Counted from the stretch's first letter, positions 49,944 through 60,735 are shown. The stretch: 63,037 bases of DNA from Actinomycetes bacterium (GCA_021798275.1 JAJZMK010000006.1:1-63037); one strand, 5' to 3'. Made by a program: numbers and translations. The notes: generated from the letters alone by a model not told the origin.

Positions 49944-51143
49944 ATGAGACAACAAATGGCATTTAGTCAAATAAATTCTTTGCAACACAACTTGGCTTGG
50001 CAAGAAGTTGCAACCGATGCAGATTTAGAGGATTTGATTGACGAAGCTATAGCTTGTGGAGCATATGCCATAGATACCGAGTTCCATACTGAGAAGACGT
50101 ATTTTCCCAAGCTGGCTTTGGTACAGATTGCCTATGGAGCTAAATCGGCGATAGTCGATCCTTTTAGTGTGGATATCTCGCTCATGGCTAGGCTGCTGGC
50201 ATCCGATGCCAAAGCTATCTTTCATGCCGGCGACCAAGATTTGAAAATTCTCTATGACGTCTGTCATCTGCTACCAAAGAGCGTTTTTGATACTCAATTG
50301 GCAGCGGGCTTTCTGGGCTTTTCGACGCCCTCTCTCAGCCTTGTCATTGACAAGATGCTAAACGTTGTTTTGGATAAAGGTAGCCAACTCACGGATTGGA
50401 CTAAACGACCTCTCGGGGCAGAACAAAAGCTTTATGCTATCAACGACGTCAGGTACCTAATTCACCTGCATGACATGATGGAAAGTCAATTGGTATCGCT
50501 GGGGAGGTTGGATTGGCACAGGGAAGAGTGTCAGCGTCTGCTCCTAAAATCTCGTCAACCACAAGACCCCAAAGAGGCCTGGTGGAAAATAAAACAATTC
50601 CGCCAGTTGAAAGGTATCCACAGGGGTATTGCCCAAGAAGCGGCGGCTTGGAGAGAAACTAGAGCCAGGGAAATGAATCTCCCGTTACGCTATATCCTGT
50701 CCGATCTAGCTCTTGCCGCTATTGCCAACAGGCCTCCGCATAGCATAGAAGACTTAGCGGGTGTCAGGGACATGGATCTTGCCAAGACTGATCTAAAATC
50801 TCTTTTTGCCAGTATAGAGCGCGGAAAAGTATTGCCGGAATCAGAACTTGTTTTCCCACAGGCCGGTTACGTAGAAGACCGCATGTTGAAACCGATACTG
50901 GGTTTGTCTTTAGTCTATGTGGCGGAGAAAGCCAGGCAACTTTTCATCGATCAAGCCATCTTGGCCACTAGGACAGACTTGGCTCTTTTCTATAAAGATC
51001 CGTCAAGCGGATTGATTAGAAACAGTTGGAGGTTCGATTTGATAGGAGAACCTCTACTGAAATTGTTCAAGGGTGAGGCCTCTTTGGCCTTCGGCAAAGA
51101 TGGTTCAGTCGTTCTCGAGCAAAGGTCTTATGACGCTATTTGA
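49944..51143 (+). CDS. rnd: ribonuclease D
   Basis: YAIDTEFHTEKTYFPKLALVQIAYG, FHAGDQDLKILYDVCHLLPKSVFDTQLAAGFLGF, HRDC-like C-terminus. Confidence 0.93.
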   Translation: MRQQMAFSQINSLQHNLAWQEVATDADLEDLIDEAIACGAYAIDTEFHTEKTYFPKLALVQIAYGAKSAIVDPFSVDISLMARLLASDAKAIFHAGDQDLKILYDVCHLLPKSVFDTQLAAGFLGFSTPSLSLVIDKMLNVVLDKGSQLTDWTKRPLGAEQKLYAINDVRYLIHLHDMMESQLVSLGRLDWHREECQRLLLKSRQPQDPKEAWWKIKQFRQLKGIHRGIAQEAAAWRETRAREMNLPLRYILSDLALAAIANRPPHSIEDLAGVRDMDLAKTDLKSLFASIERGKVLPESELVFPQAGYVEDRMLKPILGLSLVYVAEKARQLFIDQAILATRTDLALFYKDPSSGLIRNSWRFDLIGEPLLKLFKGEASLAFGKDGSVVLEQRSYDAI

Positions 51144-51280
51144 CTCGGCGGTCAGCACCTAATATATGTGCTCAATCTGTCAAGATCTCAGCTACGCCGC
51201 TTTACAACTGAGCTTTATGCGGTGTAGTTATTCTTTCTATTGTGTAGCGAAATTAATCTTTGGCTTTCATCTGGTGCGGC

Positions 51281-52015
51281 TTAGCTGGTAGCTACCCTGA
51301 GAAAAGCTTCGGCTAATCGACCGCTTTCCCAGCCTGCGGTTTCGGTATTAGCCGAAAGCCAGCTTTTCATCCTTTCTTCCAAATTGCCGTCCTTATCTGT
51401 TTCCTGGCTTACGTGGCAACGCAGAGCCTCAAGTTTCGATTCAAATGTAGATGATATGTCGACAAATGTATCCGGGGAGCCATGTGACATAATCCAGACT
51501 TCATCTACACTGTGAGGCTCCAGGCCGTCTTTGAGTAGTTCGGGGAATGCAAAAGGGTTACGGGCATCGGGGTAAATGGCTTGTAAAGCAGCTTCGCCTG
51601 CAGCCATGTGGTCGGGGTGGCTTGAAAATATACGGCCATAGTTTCTTTCCGGGTTTTGTGTCAAGACTCTTTGTGGTCTGACACGCCGGATAACCTCGGC
51701 AATATTTTTGCGCAATTCCAGACTTATTTGGAGTTTGCCGTCCTCGTAGCCCAGAAAGTAGATGTCTTCTACTCCCAATACTTTCGCTGCCGCCCTCTGC
51801 TCTTCTTGTCGCAATTTAGGCATTGAGGATCTGGGAAAGTTGAGGTCAAATCCTCCGGCATCTCCGTTTGTCACTAGGCAGTAGGTGACTTTTACTCCGG
51901 CATCTGTCCATCTTTTAATGGTGCCACCTGCTCCAAAATCGATGTCATCGGGGTGGGCCACTATACAGAGTACGGAATCTACCAGGTCATCGCCTTGATC
52001 AGTAAATATAGTAAT
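51281..52015 (-). CDS. PIG-L/LmbE-family deacetylase
   Basis: LVDSVLCIVAHPDDIDFGAGGTIKRW, SHPDHMAAGEAAL. The frame extends upstream of the tracked GTG (51961); no ATG/GTG/TTG there that retains the full first beta-strand; end set at an ATT preceded by AGGAGA. Confidence 0.85.
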   Translation of the reverse strand: MTIFTDQGDDLVDSVLCIVAHPDDIDFGAGGTIKRWTDAGVKVTYCLVTNGDAGGFDLNFPRSSMPKLRQEEQRAAAKVLGVEDIYFLGYEDGKLQISLELRKNIAEVIRRVRPQRVLTQNPERNYGRIFSSHPDHMAAGEAALQAIYPDARNPFAFPELLKDGLEPHSVDEVWIMSHGSPDTFVDISSTFESKLEALRCHVSQETDKDGNLEERMKSWLSANTETAGWESGRLAEAFLRVATS

Positions 52016-52345
52016 TTTCTATTCTCCTAACAACAGTTGAAACCGCTAATTCCATAATAACATTCAAAATAGCTTCTCTACGCATGCCATCAGGCGGTCG
52101 TTTGCATTGGATCTCTCGTGATCGTAGGACTCATATCAAAACCGTCGCTTGATATACCGCTCCAGGTCATATGTTAAATATATTTCCCATCGATAGTGTG
52201 ACTAGACATTGCGGTAGATAAAAACCGTATTTTGGGAAAGTTCCCACATTTAAGGTTAAAAAACCTATTCGATCTTCGGCAAGATTATCTGTATAAAATT
52301 CCCGTTTATCTGGATCTATAGTTAAATAACCTTACGGACAGATCA

Positions 52346-52534
52346 TTAATATTCTTCGTTACCGGGCGAAGCAGGTTCGTCTTCGTATTCAAGTTCGTCG
52401 GATTCGTACAAGCACCAGCCAGCGTGATCTTCATCAGGTTCGGCGCCACACTCCGGACAAGGTTCTTGTACAACTTCTACGGCTCGCTTCAGTGAACGAG
52501 CTTCCTCAAATCTACGGTGGCGTCCCTTTTTCAC
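52346..52534 (-). CDS. small zinc-ribbon-like protein
   Basis: 62 aa; CPECGAEPDEDHAGWC plus acidic tail. Confidence 0.6.
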   Translation of the reverse strand: MKKGRHRRFEEARSLKRAVEVVQEPCPECGAEPDEDHAGWCLYESDELEYEDEPASPGNEEY

Positions 52535-52921
52535 GTTGGCTCCCTACTTACGTCTTCCCATAGTCAGATTGTCACTAAAACACCGATATGGAATTGTTAT
52601 TCTTATATCAAAAATAGATGCACATTTGGGTCTTGTATAAAGCATACAGCGAATTTTTAATGTAAATGTGCCGCCGGTATAATAACTACTTCCAAAAATC
52701 GGAAATTTCCTGGACCTCGACCGAAGTTCTAACCACTTCCGAGGCAGCGCTCTGACTGTGATGTTCGTCAACTCCAAGTTCTGCCTATACTTGAGATAAC
52801 CTCAGAGACTCCCTTGAGGCTCTGAGCTTTGATCTGGCAATTTAGACTTAAATGTCAATTGTTTAGAGTCGAGCCTAAAGCCAGAAGGAGAGGAAGCGGG
52901 CTGGTTCCAAATTATTTTTGC

Positions 52922-52952
52922 TAACACCAAGGAGCCAGGATCCTTGGTGTTA
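52922..52952. other. 12-bp perfect hairpin in intergenic region
   Basis: taacaccaagga-gccagga-tccttggtgtta. Confidence 0.55.
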
Positions 52953-53763
52953 TGGACAGGACATAGCACGGCCCTAGATGGCTGTGTTTACCCGTGGTTT
53001 GCTATAGAGATTACTTGGGGCAATGAGAGGAATCACGAGGAGTCTGACACCGAGTAAATTGCCATAGCGAGCGGAAGTCCTCCACCGGTAACACATGTGA
53101 GGTGACAGCGCTTCGTGCCTTTTCGATACCTAACATATGGTCGATGAAGATCTACCGAACATGATAAATCCACCAAGTCCTCCCGGGAGTGACAGCAGTG
53201 CCTGCTAGTTTTGTCTCCGTGTCCATATCGGCGGCGACCATAGGAGTACAACTCAATAAGTCAACCCACAAAGACAATGAAGACTCTTGCACGTAGGAGT
53301 GCAATTATCAGGGATACAGGCTATAGCATCGCCGGTAAATCACGGGTAACTCTCCTATGGTGTGTGTACGATGGCAGATGGGGCGGTGATTTAGATACTG
53401 CGAAGCCGGCTAGTGCAAACGAGGTCTTGGCGGATTTACTGAGTCTTACGGTATCTCGATCTAAAACCGTCTGCATCTGATTTAGAGCACGATTCATACC
53501 CATTAATGGCATCAAACATATAGTCGGTATCTATGAAAGTCGATGTTCTGTAAGCATTTCTATCAGAAGTGACTATCGAAAGGTCCTATCTATCAGGATC
53601 GACTAATTGGTTTTGCAAAACTAGCTATCAAAAGTCGGCATATATGGGGCCCATCGCGACGTTTTGAGTGTGTCAAAGCGTCAAGATAAGTTGCTTTTCT
53701 CTCGATTATCGCGATTGAGAGACGTCTTTACTTCCTATTCCTTTTGTGGCGGGGTAAGCTTTA

Positions 53764-53997
53764 GTGATTATGGAAGAAACATCTTTTGATCCAAAAGATA
53801 TGATCGATAGGTTTGCCAGGAGAGCCAGGGCGGTCAAAGAACGCACTATGCCGCCGGTAGAGGGAATCGAGAGGCAGCAGATCAGAAAGCAAATGCAACT
53901 TGACTACCAGGACTTTGCCATGTTGGCAGACGCCGAGGCGAAATTGGAAGACGGAATTTTGACGATTACGATAGATTTAAGGCCACAGCCGGAGTAA
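53764..53997 (+). CDS. hypothetical small protein (77 aa)
   Basis: MIMEETSFDPKDMIDRFARRARAVKERTMPPVEGIERQQIRKQMQLDYQDFAMLADAEAKLEDGILTITIDLRPQPE; coding-like composition. Confidence 0.55.
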   Translation: MIMEETSFDPKDMIDRFARRARAVKERTMPPVEGIERQQIRKQMQLDYQDFAMLADAEAKLEDGILTITIDLRPQPE

Positions 53998-54087
53998 TCA
54001 AAGCCTGTCACTATTTTTGCTCTATCTCAGATATTTCACTTGGTAAAAAGTTTAGGGCAAGCCATGCTAGCTGTTGGAACGGTTTTC

Positions 54088-54138
54088 TTGCAGCTTAGAG
54101 AATGTGCAGGGTGTACTCTAAGCTGCAAAAATCTGCAC
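54088..54138 (+). ncRNA. candidate structured RNA / pseudoknot upstream of smc
   Basis: 13-bp stem ttgcagcttagag...ctctaagctgcaa; loop gtgcag (54104-54109) complementary to downstream ctgcac (54133-54138). Confidence 0.35.
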
Positions 54139-54284
54139 TAGAAGTGATGGCAGTGCTATTTACAACATCTCTAACTGACTCTTAGAATTGCATTTAGAGC
54201 ATCACTAGACTGATAAAGTAAACATAGAATTCAGCCCAGACTTTATAGGTAAAGCGGCATATACAATACAATTGAGGCGGATGA

Positions 54285-57200
54285 GTGTATCTTAAATCAT
54301 TAACTCTAAAAGGGTTTAAATCTTTTGCTGATTCGACAACGTTGGAGTTGGAGCCTGGCATCACGGTTGTCGTAGGTCCGAACGGATCGGGAAAGTCCAA
54401 TGTTGTAGATGCCGTTGCCTGGGTTTTGGGTGCTCAGGGACCTAAAGTCGTGCGCTCCGGGAAAATGGACGATGTTATTTTTGCCGGTACGGCTAAGAGA
54501 CCTGCTCTAGGTAGAGCAGAAGTAACCCTTGTCATTGACAACAGTTCCGGCCGGCTGCCTGTAGATCTAAGCGAAATCAATATTACGCGTACGCTGTTTC
54601 GAAGCGGTGACAGCGAATATCAAATTAACGGAGCGGCCTGCCGTTTGCTCGATGTTCAGGAACTTCTTTCTGATGCCGGGGTGGGTAGAACACAGCATGT
54701 CATTATCTCGCAGGGGCAGCTAGATGCCATTTTGCAAGCCAGACAAGAAGATAGGCGTGCTGTCATCGAAGAAGCGGCTGGAATCTTAAAGTATAGGAGG
54801 AGAAAAGAAAGAGCGGAGCGCCGTCTTGATGCCAGCGAATCTTCGCTTGCCAGGTTGGAAGATCTTTGGCGGGAAGTAAAGAGGCAGATAAAGCCTTTGG
54901 AACGACAGGCCAAAGCAGCCAAGGACTATAACGAAATTACTACCGGCTTGAGATCATTGGGAATTTACTTGGCCGGACGAGAATTGGCGGCACTCGATTC
55001 TAAACGCTCAACCTCCGGATTAGAGCTGGAGAAATTGTCTACATCCAGGGATGAATTGCTGCAAATTCTGGAGGAAACAGACAAAGCGCTGTCTTTTAAA
55101 CAAGAAGTACTGGACAAAAGCAGCTATAACGACAACGCTGTTTACATAGGGCGGGTCGGTCAGCTGTTTGAATTTGGGCGAGGTCTGAATACGCGCTTTG
55201 GGGAACGTTTACGCTTCGTGGAAGCTTCACTGAATTCCGTACGCGCCTTGCCGGATTTGGATCAGACAAAAGCCATGTTGACAGATACCGTAGATTTACA
55301 ATCTGGCCTGGAATCAGAAATAAGATCTCTGTCAGAAAAGATTGAAGAGGTCCTGGCAGCTGAACAATTGCTCGCCGGAGAACGTCAGGCATACCTTGAT
55401 CAGGAAGCTGCTAAAAAACTTGACCGCAATCAATCTTTACTGGCCGGATATCCCATTATCTTACCGGACTCTGATTCGACGATAAATCGAAAATCAGAAA
55501 ACGGCGACTATGTGACGAGTATTCACAATGGCTCGCAGGTGCGGGACGGATCATCACCAAAAGAGCCATCCGCTGTTTCTTTGTCCAAAGAGTTAAATAA
55601 GGAAGTACTTCAAGTAAGAGATAACGTGGCAGCCAAGAGAAAAGCCTGGGCAAGCGTAAAAGAGTCGGAAACACGGCTACTTGAAAGACTAAAAGGCATA
55701 AGCCAGCGCATAACAGAGACGCAAGCAAGTTTCAGTGAAACCGATACTCAATTGGCAGAAACAGAGAATTCTTTAACAGCTACTCAAGTGGAGTATGACT
55801 CAGCTGTCGAAGTTTTGAAAACTGCCGAGATCGAATTTGCGAAAGCAAATGAAGCCAAAGCAGCCGTTACAGCTGACCTGCACGGAGCACTGGCCAAGGC
55901 AGAGGCCTTGGAATTTGCCCTGAACGAAGCACGTTCACGCGCGGGAATCGAACACTTAGGCGATAATCAGGGTGTACTTGGAACCTTGCTTGACGTGGTT
56001 GACGTATCCGAAGAACTGACCAAAGCTTTCGAAGCAGCGGTGGGGGTCAACGTAGGAAATGCAGTGTTGGTCAAATCCGATTATGTCCAGCAAGCTCTTG
56101 AAACATTGGCAAATAAAAAGCTGAGCGGAACTCTTGTACCTGTGCCGCCTTACGGCAATTCGGTAAAACAAAATGTAAGTGACAGACTACATTTTTCCCA
56201 AAATGTAGTCTTATTGCGGCAATTTATTTTAGCGAAAGACGAACAAGTTTCTCTGCTTTTAGATCTACTACTTGACGATGTTTGGTTGTGTAGGGGCCAG
56301 GTTTCAGATGCAATCGACGCCTATCTGTCACATCCCGATGCCACAATTGTGACTCAGGACGGCAGCTGTTTTGCTCCTAAGAGCTGGCGATTGGTACATG
56401 AGACAGTAGGAGCAACACAGGCGGCTTTTGACAGGGTTTCTCAGTCTATGCACGATTTGAAATCTAAGGTTGCCAAGCAAGAGGATCTCAGACAAGAGGC
56501 AGAAGAGTCTCTACGCTTAGCCAGATCAGCGGCTGAGTCGATCAATAAACTGGTTATAGAACAAACCGCTAAAGTGGAAAGACTGGCCAGGGCTAAGTCC
56601 GATTTAACCTCTACTCTCAGTGACCTGACTTCTCAAGACAAAGAGCTTCAAAATCGCTACGAATCGGTTAGTGAAGAATTAAACGGACTGTCTGTTTCTC
56701 TCTCGGAGCAGGAAGCTCGTTTGGCGGCTTTGGAAGAAAAAGCGGAAGAAATTTCTGCCAGAGCCGCTAAAGAAGCTGAGGAAATCGCGGAGCGCGCTAA
56801 GTACCTGGAAGAGGAACGCAACAGAGAAAGAGCCGTATTGGCTGATTTCGACCAAAAAGCAAAAGCCCATATGGTCTTGCGTCGTGACCTCGAGGTGAGG
56901 GCAGCCTCATTGGAGGAACGCTATAAGAATTTAGAAGAGCGGAAAAAGAATCTGGAAGATACTTTACAGAGGCAAATTGCGGAATTTGAGAACTTACAAA
57001 AAGAAGAACCTATTCTGTTGGCTAAGCACAGCCTAATTGCAAGCTGCCTTCTTGAATTGAAAGATGTCCTGGATTTACTGAGCAATGTAAAAGAGGAATT
57101 GACAGAGGCTGATCAAGCCCAAAATGCCGAACGCGATAGGGTATTGGATGAGCTAAAACGCCTGCGTGCCAACAAGCGCGAGGGTGAAAGTAAGCTCTCT

Positions 57201-58085
57201 CTATTGGCAGAGCAAATTAAAAACACAGAGATAAGCATTGTCGAGACCGATACCAGGATCAAATCACAACAAGAATTACTAATGGCGGAATTTCACGTTT
57301 CCAAAGTTGAAGCTCTCGAGGCACCGAGACCACAGATTCCCCCCGGTATGTCACTTCATGATTATCAAAAGTCACTCCAGCGGGAGTTGCGCCTGATCGG
57401 CCCCGTCAATTCTCTGGCTGAAGACGAACTACGACAACTAAAAGAGAGGGAATCGTTTTTAGAGGCTCAATTGAGTGATATCAGGAGCGCAAGAAGAGAA
57501 CTGAACCAGGTCATCAAAGCTATTGACAAAGAAATTATGGAAGTATTTCTTAAAGCTTATAACGATGTAGCCAATCATTTTGAACAGTTGTTTGCCACTC
57601 TTTTCCCGGGAGGTCATGGGAAGCTGAGTCTTACTTCTCCCGACGATCTCCTAAATACCGGTATTGAGATTGAAGCCAGACCGGTCGGACGTAATGTCAG
57701 AAGGCTGTCTCTGCTGTCTGGAGGGGAAAGGTCTTTGGTGGCCGTAGCGTTTTTGTTTGCCGTATTCAGGAGCAGACCTTCGCCTTTCTATCTGATGGAC
57801 GAGGTCGAGGCCGCCCTGGACGAAGTAAATCTGAGACGCTTTTTAAAGCTTTTGGAAGAGTTTAGACATGAGGCCCAACTTATTATCGTCAGCCACCAGA
57901 AAAAGACTATGGAGGTTGCCGACGCCCTCTACGGCATCAGCATGGCGCCCGGTGCTTCTTCCAAAGCCGTAAGCGAGAAAGTTGTGAAAGCCGGACGAAG
58001 TCAAGACCTGATTGGGCTTAGAGAAGCCGCAAGAGAGCAACAGCCGGCAGATACCCGTTTGGGTGCCGGAAATTTCGAAGAATAG
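54285..58085 (+). CDS. smc: chromosome segregation protein SMC
   Basis: YLKSLTLKGFKSFADSTTLELEPGITVVVGPNGSGKSNVVDAVAWVLG; coiled coils and hinge; LSLLSGGERSLVAVAFLFAVFRSRPSPFYLMDEVEAALDEVNLRRF. Confidence 0.98.
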   Translation: MYLKSLTLKGFKSFADSTTLELEPGITVVVGPNGSGKSNVVDAVAWVLGAQGPKVVRSGKMDDVIFAGTAKRPALGRAEVTLVIDNSSGRLPVDLSEINITRTLFRSGDSEYQINGAACRLLDVQELLSDAGVGRTQHVIISQGQLDAILQARQEDRRAVIEEAAGILKYRRRKERAERRLDASESSLARLEDLWREVKRQIKPLERQAKAAKDYNEITTGLRSLGIYLAGRELAALDSKRSTSGLELEKLSTSRDELLQILEETDKALSFKQEVLDKSSYNDNAVYIGRVGQLFEFGRGLNTRFGERLRFVEASLNSVRALPDLDQTKAMLTDTVDLQSGLESEIRSLSEKIEEVLAAEQLLAGERQAYLDQEAAKKLDRNQSLLAGYPIILPDSDSTINRKSENGDYVTSIHNGSQVRDGSSPKEPSAVSLSKELNKEVLQVRDNVAAKRKAWASVKESETRLLERLKGISQRITETQASFSETDTQLAETENSLTATQVEYDSAVEVLKTAEIEFAKANEAKAAVTADLHGALAKAEALEFALNEARSRAGIEHLGDNQGVLGTLLDVVDVSEELTKAFEAAVGVNVGNAVLVKSDYVQQALETLANKKLSGTLVPVPPYGNSVKQNVSDRLHFSQNVVLLRQFILAKDEQVSLLLDLLLDDVWLCRGQVSDAIDAYLSHPDATIVTQDGSCFAPKSWRLVHETVGATQAAFDRVSQSMHDLKSKVAKQEDLRQEAEESLRLARSAAESINKLVIEQTAKVERLARAKSDLTSTLSDLTSQDKELQNRYESVSEELNGLSVSLSEQEARLAALEEKAEEISARAAKEAEEIAERAKYLEEERNRERAVLADFDQKAKAHMVLRRDLEVRAASLEERYKNLEERKKNLEDTLQRQIAEFENLQKEEPILLAKHSLIASCLLELKDVLDLLSNVKEELTEADQAQNAERDRVLDELKRLRANKREGESKLSLLAEQIKNTEISIVETDTRIKSQQELLMAEFHVSKVEALEAPRPQIPPGMSLHDYQKSLQRELRLIGPVNSLAEDELRQLKERESFLEAQLSDIRSARRELNQVIKAIDKEIMEVFLKAYNDVANHFEQLFATLFPGGHGKLSLTSPDDLLNTGIEIEARPVGRNVRRLSLLSGGERSLVAVAFLFAVFRSRPSPFYLMDEVEAALDEVNLRRFLKLLEEFRHEAQLIIVSHQKKTMEVADALYGISMAPGASSKAVSEKVVKAGRSQDLIGLREAAREQQPADTRLGAGNFEE

Positions 58086-58147
58086 ACAAATATCAGGTAA
58101 TATCGGATATAGATAAATAGCGGGCGATATCGGATGATTGGAAAATT

Positions 58148-59353
58148 GTGATTTACGTACTCGTGGCTGTCATAGCCGTATTGTTAATTTTAATGGGTGC
58201 CGGTCTCACCGTATATTTAAAGACCGACAAAAGTTCACGACGTCTCGGGAAGAAAGATTTAACCAAAATATCCGATGAGTCGCGGTCTTTTACCGTAGAG
58301 GCGGAAAGCGCTCAAAAGGGTAGACCAAGTGTCGATACCATCTCCTCTGAAGACGGCGGGCAAGATAGAGATGCCGGTTCTAGAGACAAGAAAGAAGAAG
58401 TTGTTTTTGAACCGCAGCAGCAGAACGCGGCAGGTGTAGAATCTGCTACCCGCTTTAGGCTAAAAGACCGTTTGACAAAAACGGGAGGTATTTTATCTTC
58501 TCCCTTTGCTCTGTTGCGCAGCAAAGGTCGCTTTGATCAGCAGGTGTATGACCAATTGGAGGAATCTTTGATTATGGCTGACGTGGGGTTAGCGACCACG
58601 GCAAGGCTTTTGGACTCACTGAAATCTGCTGTGGCAAAAGGACAACTTTCAGCCGGAGAGGATGAATTGGCTGACTACTTGAAAGACGAGATAGTCTCTG
58701 TCTTAGATGTCGGCGACGGAGATTTGGAACTCTCCTCGGGTCCGGGAAACGTCTGGTTGTTGGTGGGTGTCAACGGTGTCGGCAAAACAACCACCATAGG
58801 GAAGTTGGCATACAGGGAAGTATCTGCCGGGAAAAAAGTAATTTTGGCGGCCGGTGATACTTTCCGTGCGGCAGCGGCAGACCAATTGGAGCTTTGGGCC
58901 CAGCGTTCGGGAGCGGGCTTCATACGGGGAGCTTCCGGCGCCGACCCGTCTTCGGTTATCTTCGATGCCGTGCAGCACGGCGTTGCGGTAGAGGCGGACT
59001 TGGTGATAGCCGATTCCGCCGGGCGTTTACACACCAAAACAAATCTGATGGAAGAATTGAAAAAGATCCGCAGAATAGCGGATCGACCTCCCGGTAAGGT
59101 TGCCGAGGTTTTGCTGGTGATAGATGCCACAACCGGTCAGAACGGGCTGATCCAGGCGCGCCAATTTACCGAGGCCGTAGGTGTGACGGGGATAGTCTTG
59201 ACCAAATTGGACGGAACTGCCAAGGGTGGTATAGTCTTGGCCATAGCGGCCGAGCTGAATCTTCCGATTAAACTTGTCGGTGTCGGTGAAGGAATAGAAG
59301 ATTTGATTCCGCTTGACAAGCGGGAATTCGCCGAGACTCTGGTCGGTATCTAG
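58148..59353 (+). CDS. ftsY: signal recognition particle receptor FtsY
   Basis: N-terminal TM helix; LLVGVNGVGKTTTIGKLAYR, LAAGDTFRAAAADQLELWA, ADSAGRLHTKTNLMEELKKI. Confidence 0.97.
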   Translation: MIYVLVAVIAVLLILMGAGLTVYLKTDKSSRRLGKKDLTKISDESRSFTVEAESAQKGRPSVDTISSEDGGQDRDAGSRDKKEEVVFEPQQQNAAGVESATRFRLKDRLTKTGGILSSPFALLRSKGRFDQQVYDQLEESLIMADVGLATTARLLDSLKSAVAKGQLSAGEDELADYLKDEIVSVLDVGDGDLELSSGPGNVWLLVGVNGVGKTTTIGKLAYREVSAGKKVILAAGDTFRAAAADQLELWAQRSGAGFIRGASGADPSSVIFDAVQHGVAVEADLVIADSAGRLHTKTNLMEELKKIRRIADRPPGKVAEVLLVIDATTGQNGLIQARQFTEAVGVTGIVLTKLDGTAKGGIVLAIAAELNLPIKLVGVGEGIEDLIPLDKREFAETLVGI

Positions 59354-59379
59354 GACCGTAATTTTATAACAAAGGTGTA

Positions 59380-60735
59380 TTGATGTTTGAAAACTTAACG
59401 GATCGCTTTGATTCGATTTTAAAAAGGATCAAAAGTCGGGGACGGCTGACTGAAGAAGATATAGACGAGATATCGAGAGATATTCGCGTCGCATTATTGG
59501 AAGCCGACGTTGCCTTACCGGTTGTACAGGACTTTGTCAACAGGGTAAAAGAGCGTTGCCGGGGAGAGGAACTTTCCAAGAGTCTCACGCCAGCTCAGCA
59601 GGTTATCAAATACGTCAACGAAGAGCTGATAAATATTTTGGGCGGTTCCCAGCTCAAAATTACTTATGCACCGAAACCGCCCACGATCATCCTGCTGGCT
59701 GGTTTACAGGGTTCCGGGAAAACAACCACGGTGGCAAAGCTAGGTAGATGGTTCAAGCAGCAAGGTAGGCACCCTCTCTTGGTGGGTGCGGACTTGGCCC
59801 GTCCGGCTGCCGTTGAGCAGCTAAAAGTACTTGGCGCGGAAATAGGTGTGGCTGTATTTTCCGAACCGACAGATCCTGTCAGTGTGGCCAGAAAAGGGGT
59901 TGCCGAGGCGATCAGAGTCGGGCGTGATTTGGTCATTATCGATACAGCAGGGCGACTTAGCATAGACGAAGTGTTGATGGAAGAAGTCCGTCAGGTCTCA
60001 AAAGCCGTCAATCCACACTATACCTTCCTCGTCATCGACGCCATGACCGGTCAGGACGCGGTCAATACAGCAAAAGCTTTCCACGAAACACTGGAGCTGG
60101 ACGGCATTATCCTGACAAAAGTCGACGGTGATGCCAGAGGTGGAGCGGCGCTATCTGTCAAGCAAATTGTCGGTAAGCCGATAGCATTCGTGGCCACAGG
60201 CGAACGTGTAAATGAACTTGAAACTTTTTATCCGGATCGGATGGCGAGCCGTATTCTGGGTATGGGCGATGTACTGAGTCTGATAGAAAAAGCTGAGACA
60301 GAAGTAGATCAAAACGTCAGCGCCAAAGCTTTGGAGAGGATGCGCAGCGGTCATTTCAGTTTGGATGATTTTTATGACCAGCTGCAGCAAATGAAAAAAA
60401 TGGGACCTTTACAAGGTTTGGTTTCCATGCTGCCGGGTATGCCGAAAGAGGTGCGTAACGCCAATATAGACGACGCTGATATAGTCAGAATTGAAGCCAT
60501 CATAACTTCTATGACGGCAGAAGAAAGGGATAACCCCCAGATTTTGAACGGTTCCAGGCGAAGTAGGATAGCAAATGGATCCGGAACTTCCGTTACCGAT
60601 GTGAATAACTTACTCAAGCAATTTAATGAAATGCAAAAATTGTTTAAATCTCCCGGTTTGATGAACCAATTGATGAAATCACCTGCGATGCGTAAAAAAA
60701 AGAATAGCTCAAAAGGCAGACGGACAAAGAGATAG
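59380..60735 (+). CDS. ffh: signal recognition particle protein Ffh
   Basis: LAGLQGSGKTTTVAKLGRWF, VGADLARPAAVEQLKVLG, IDTAGRLSIDE, M-domain. Confidence 0.97.
   Translation: MMFENLTDRFDSILKRIKSRGRLTEEDIDEISRDIRVALLEADVALPVVQDFVNRVKERCRGEELSKSLTPAQQVIKYVNEELINILGGSQLKITYAPKPPTIILLAGLQGSGKTTTVAKLGRWFKQQGRHPLLVGADLARPAAVEQLKVLGAEIGVAVFSEPTDPVSVARKGVAEAIRVGRDLVIIDTAGRLSIDEVLMEEVRQVSKAVNPHYTFLVIDAMTGQDAVNTAKAFHETLELDGIILTKVDGDARGGAALSVKQIVGKPIAFVATGERVNELETFYPDRMASRILGMGDVLSLIEKAETEVDQNVSAKALERMRSGHFSLDDFYDQLQQMKKMGPLQGLVSMLPGMPKEVRNANIDDADIVRIEAIITSMTAEERDNPQILNGSRRSRIANGSGTSVTDVNNLLKQFNEMQKLFKSPGLMNQLMKSPAMRKKKNSSKGRRTKR

Noticed and set aside
53033-53480. Short ORFs (72 and 67 aa) in the 52.8-53.76 kb gap as possible decayed transposase
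   Set aside because: Read in all plausible frames and found no transposase motif; cannot support a call.
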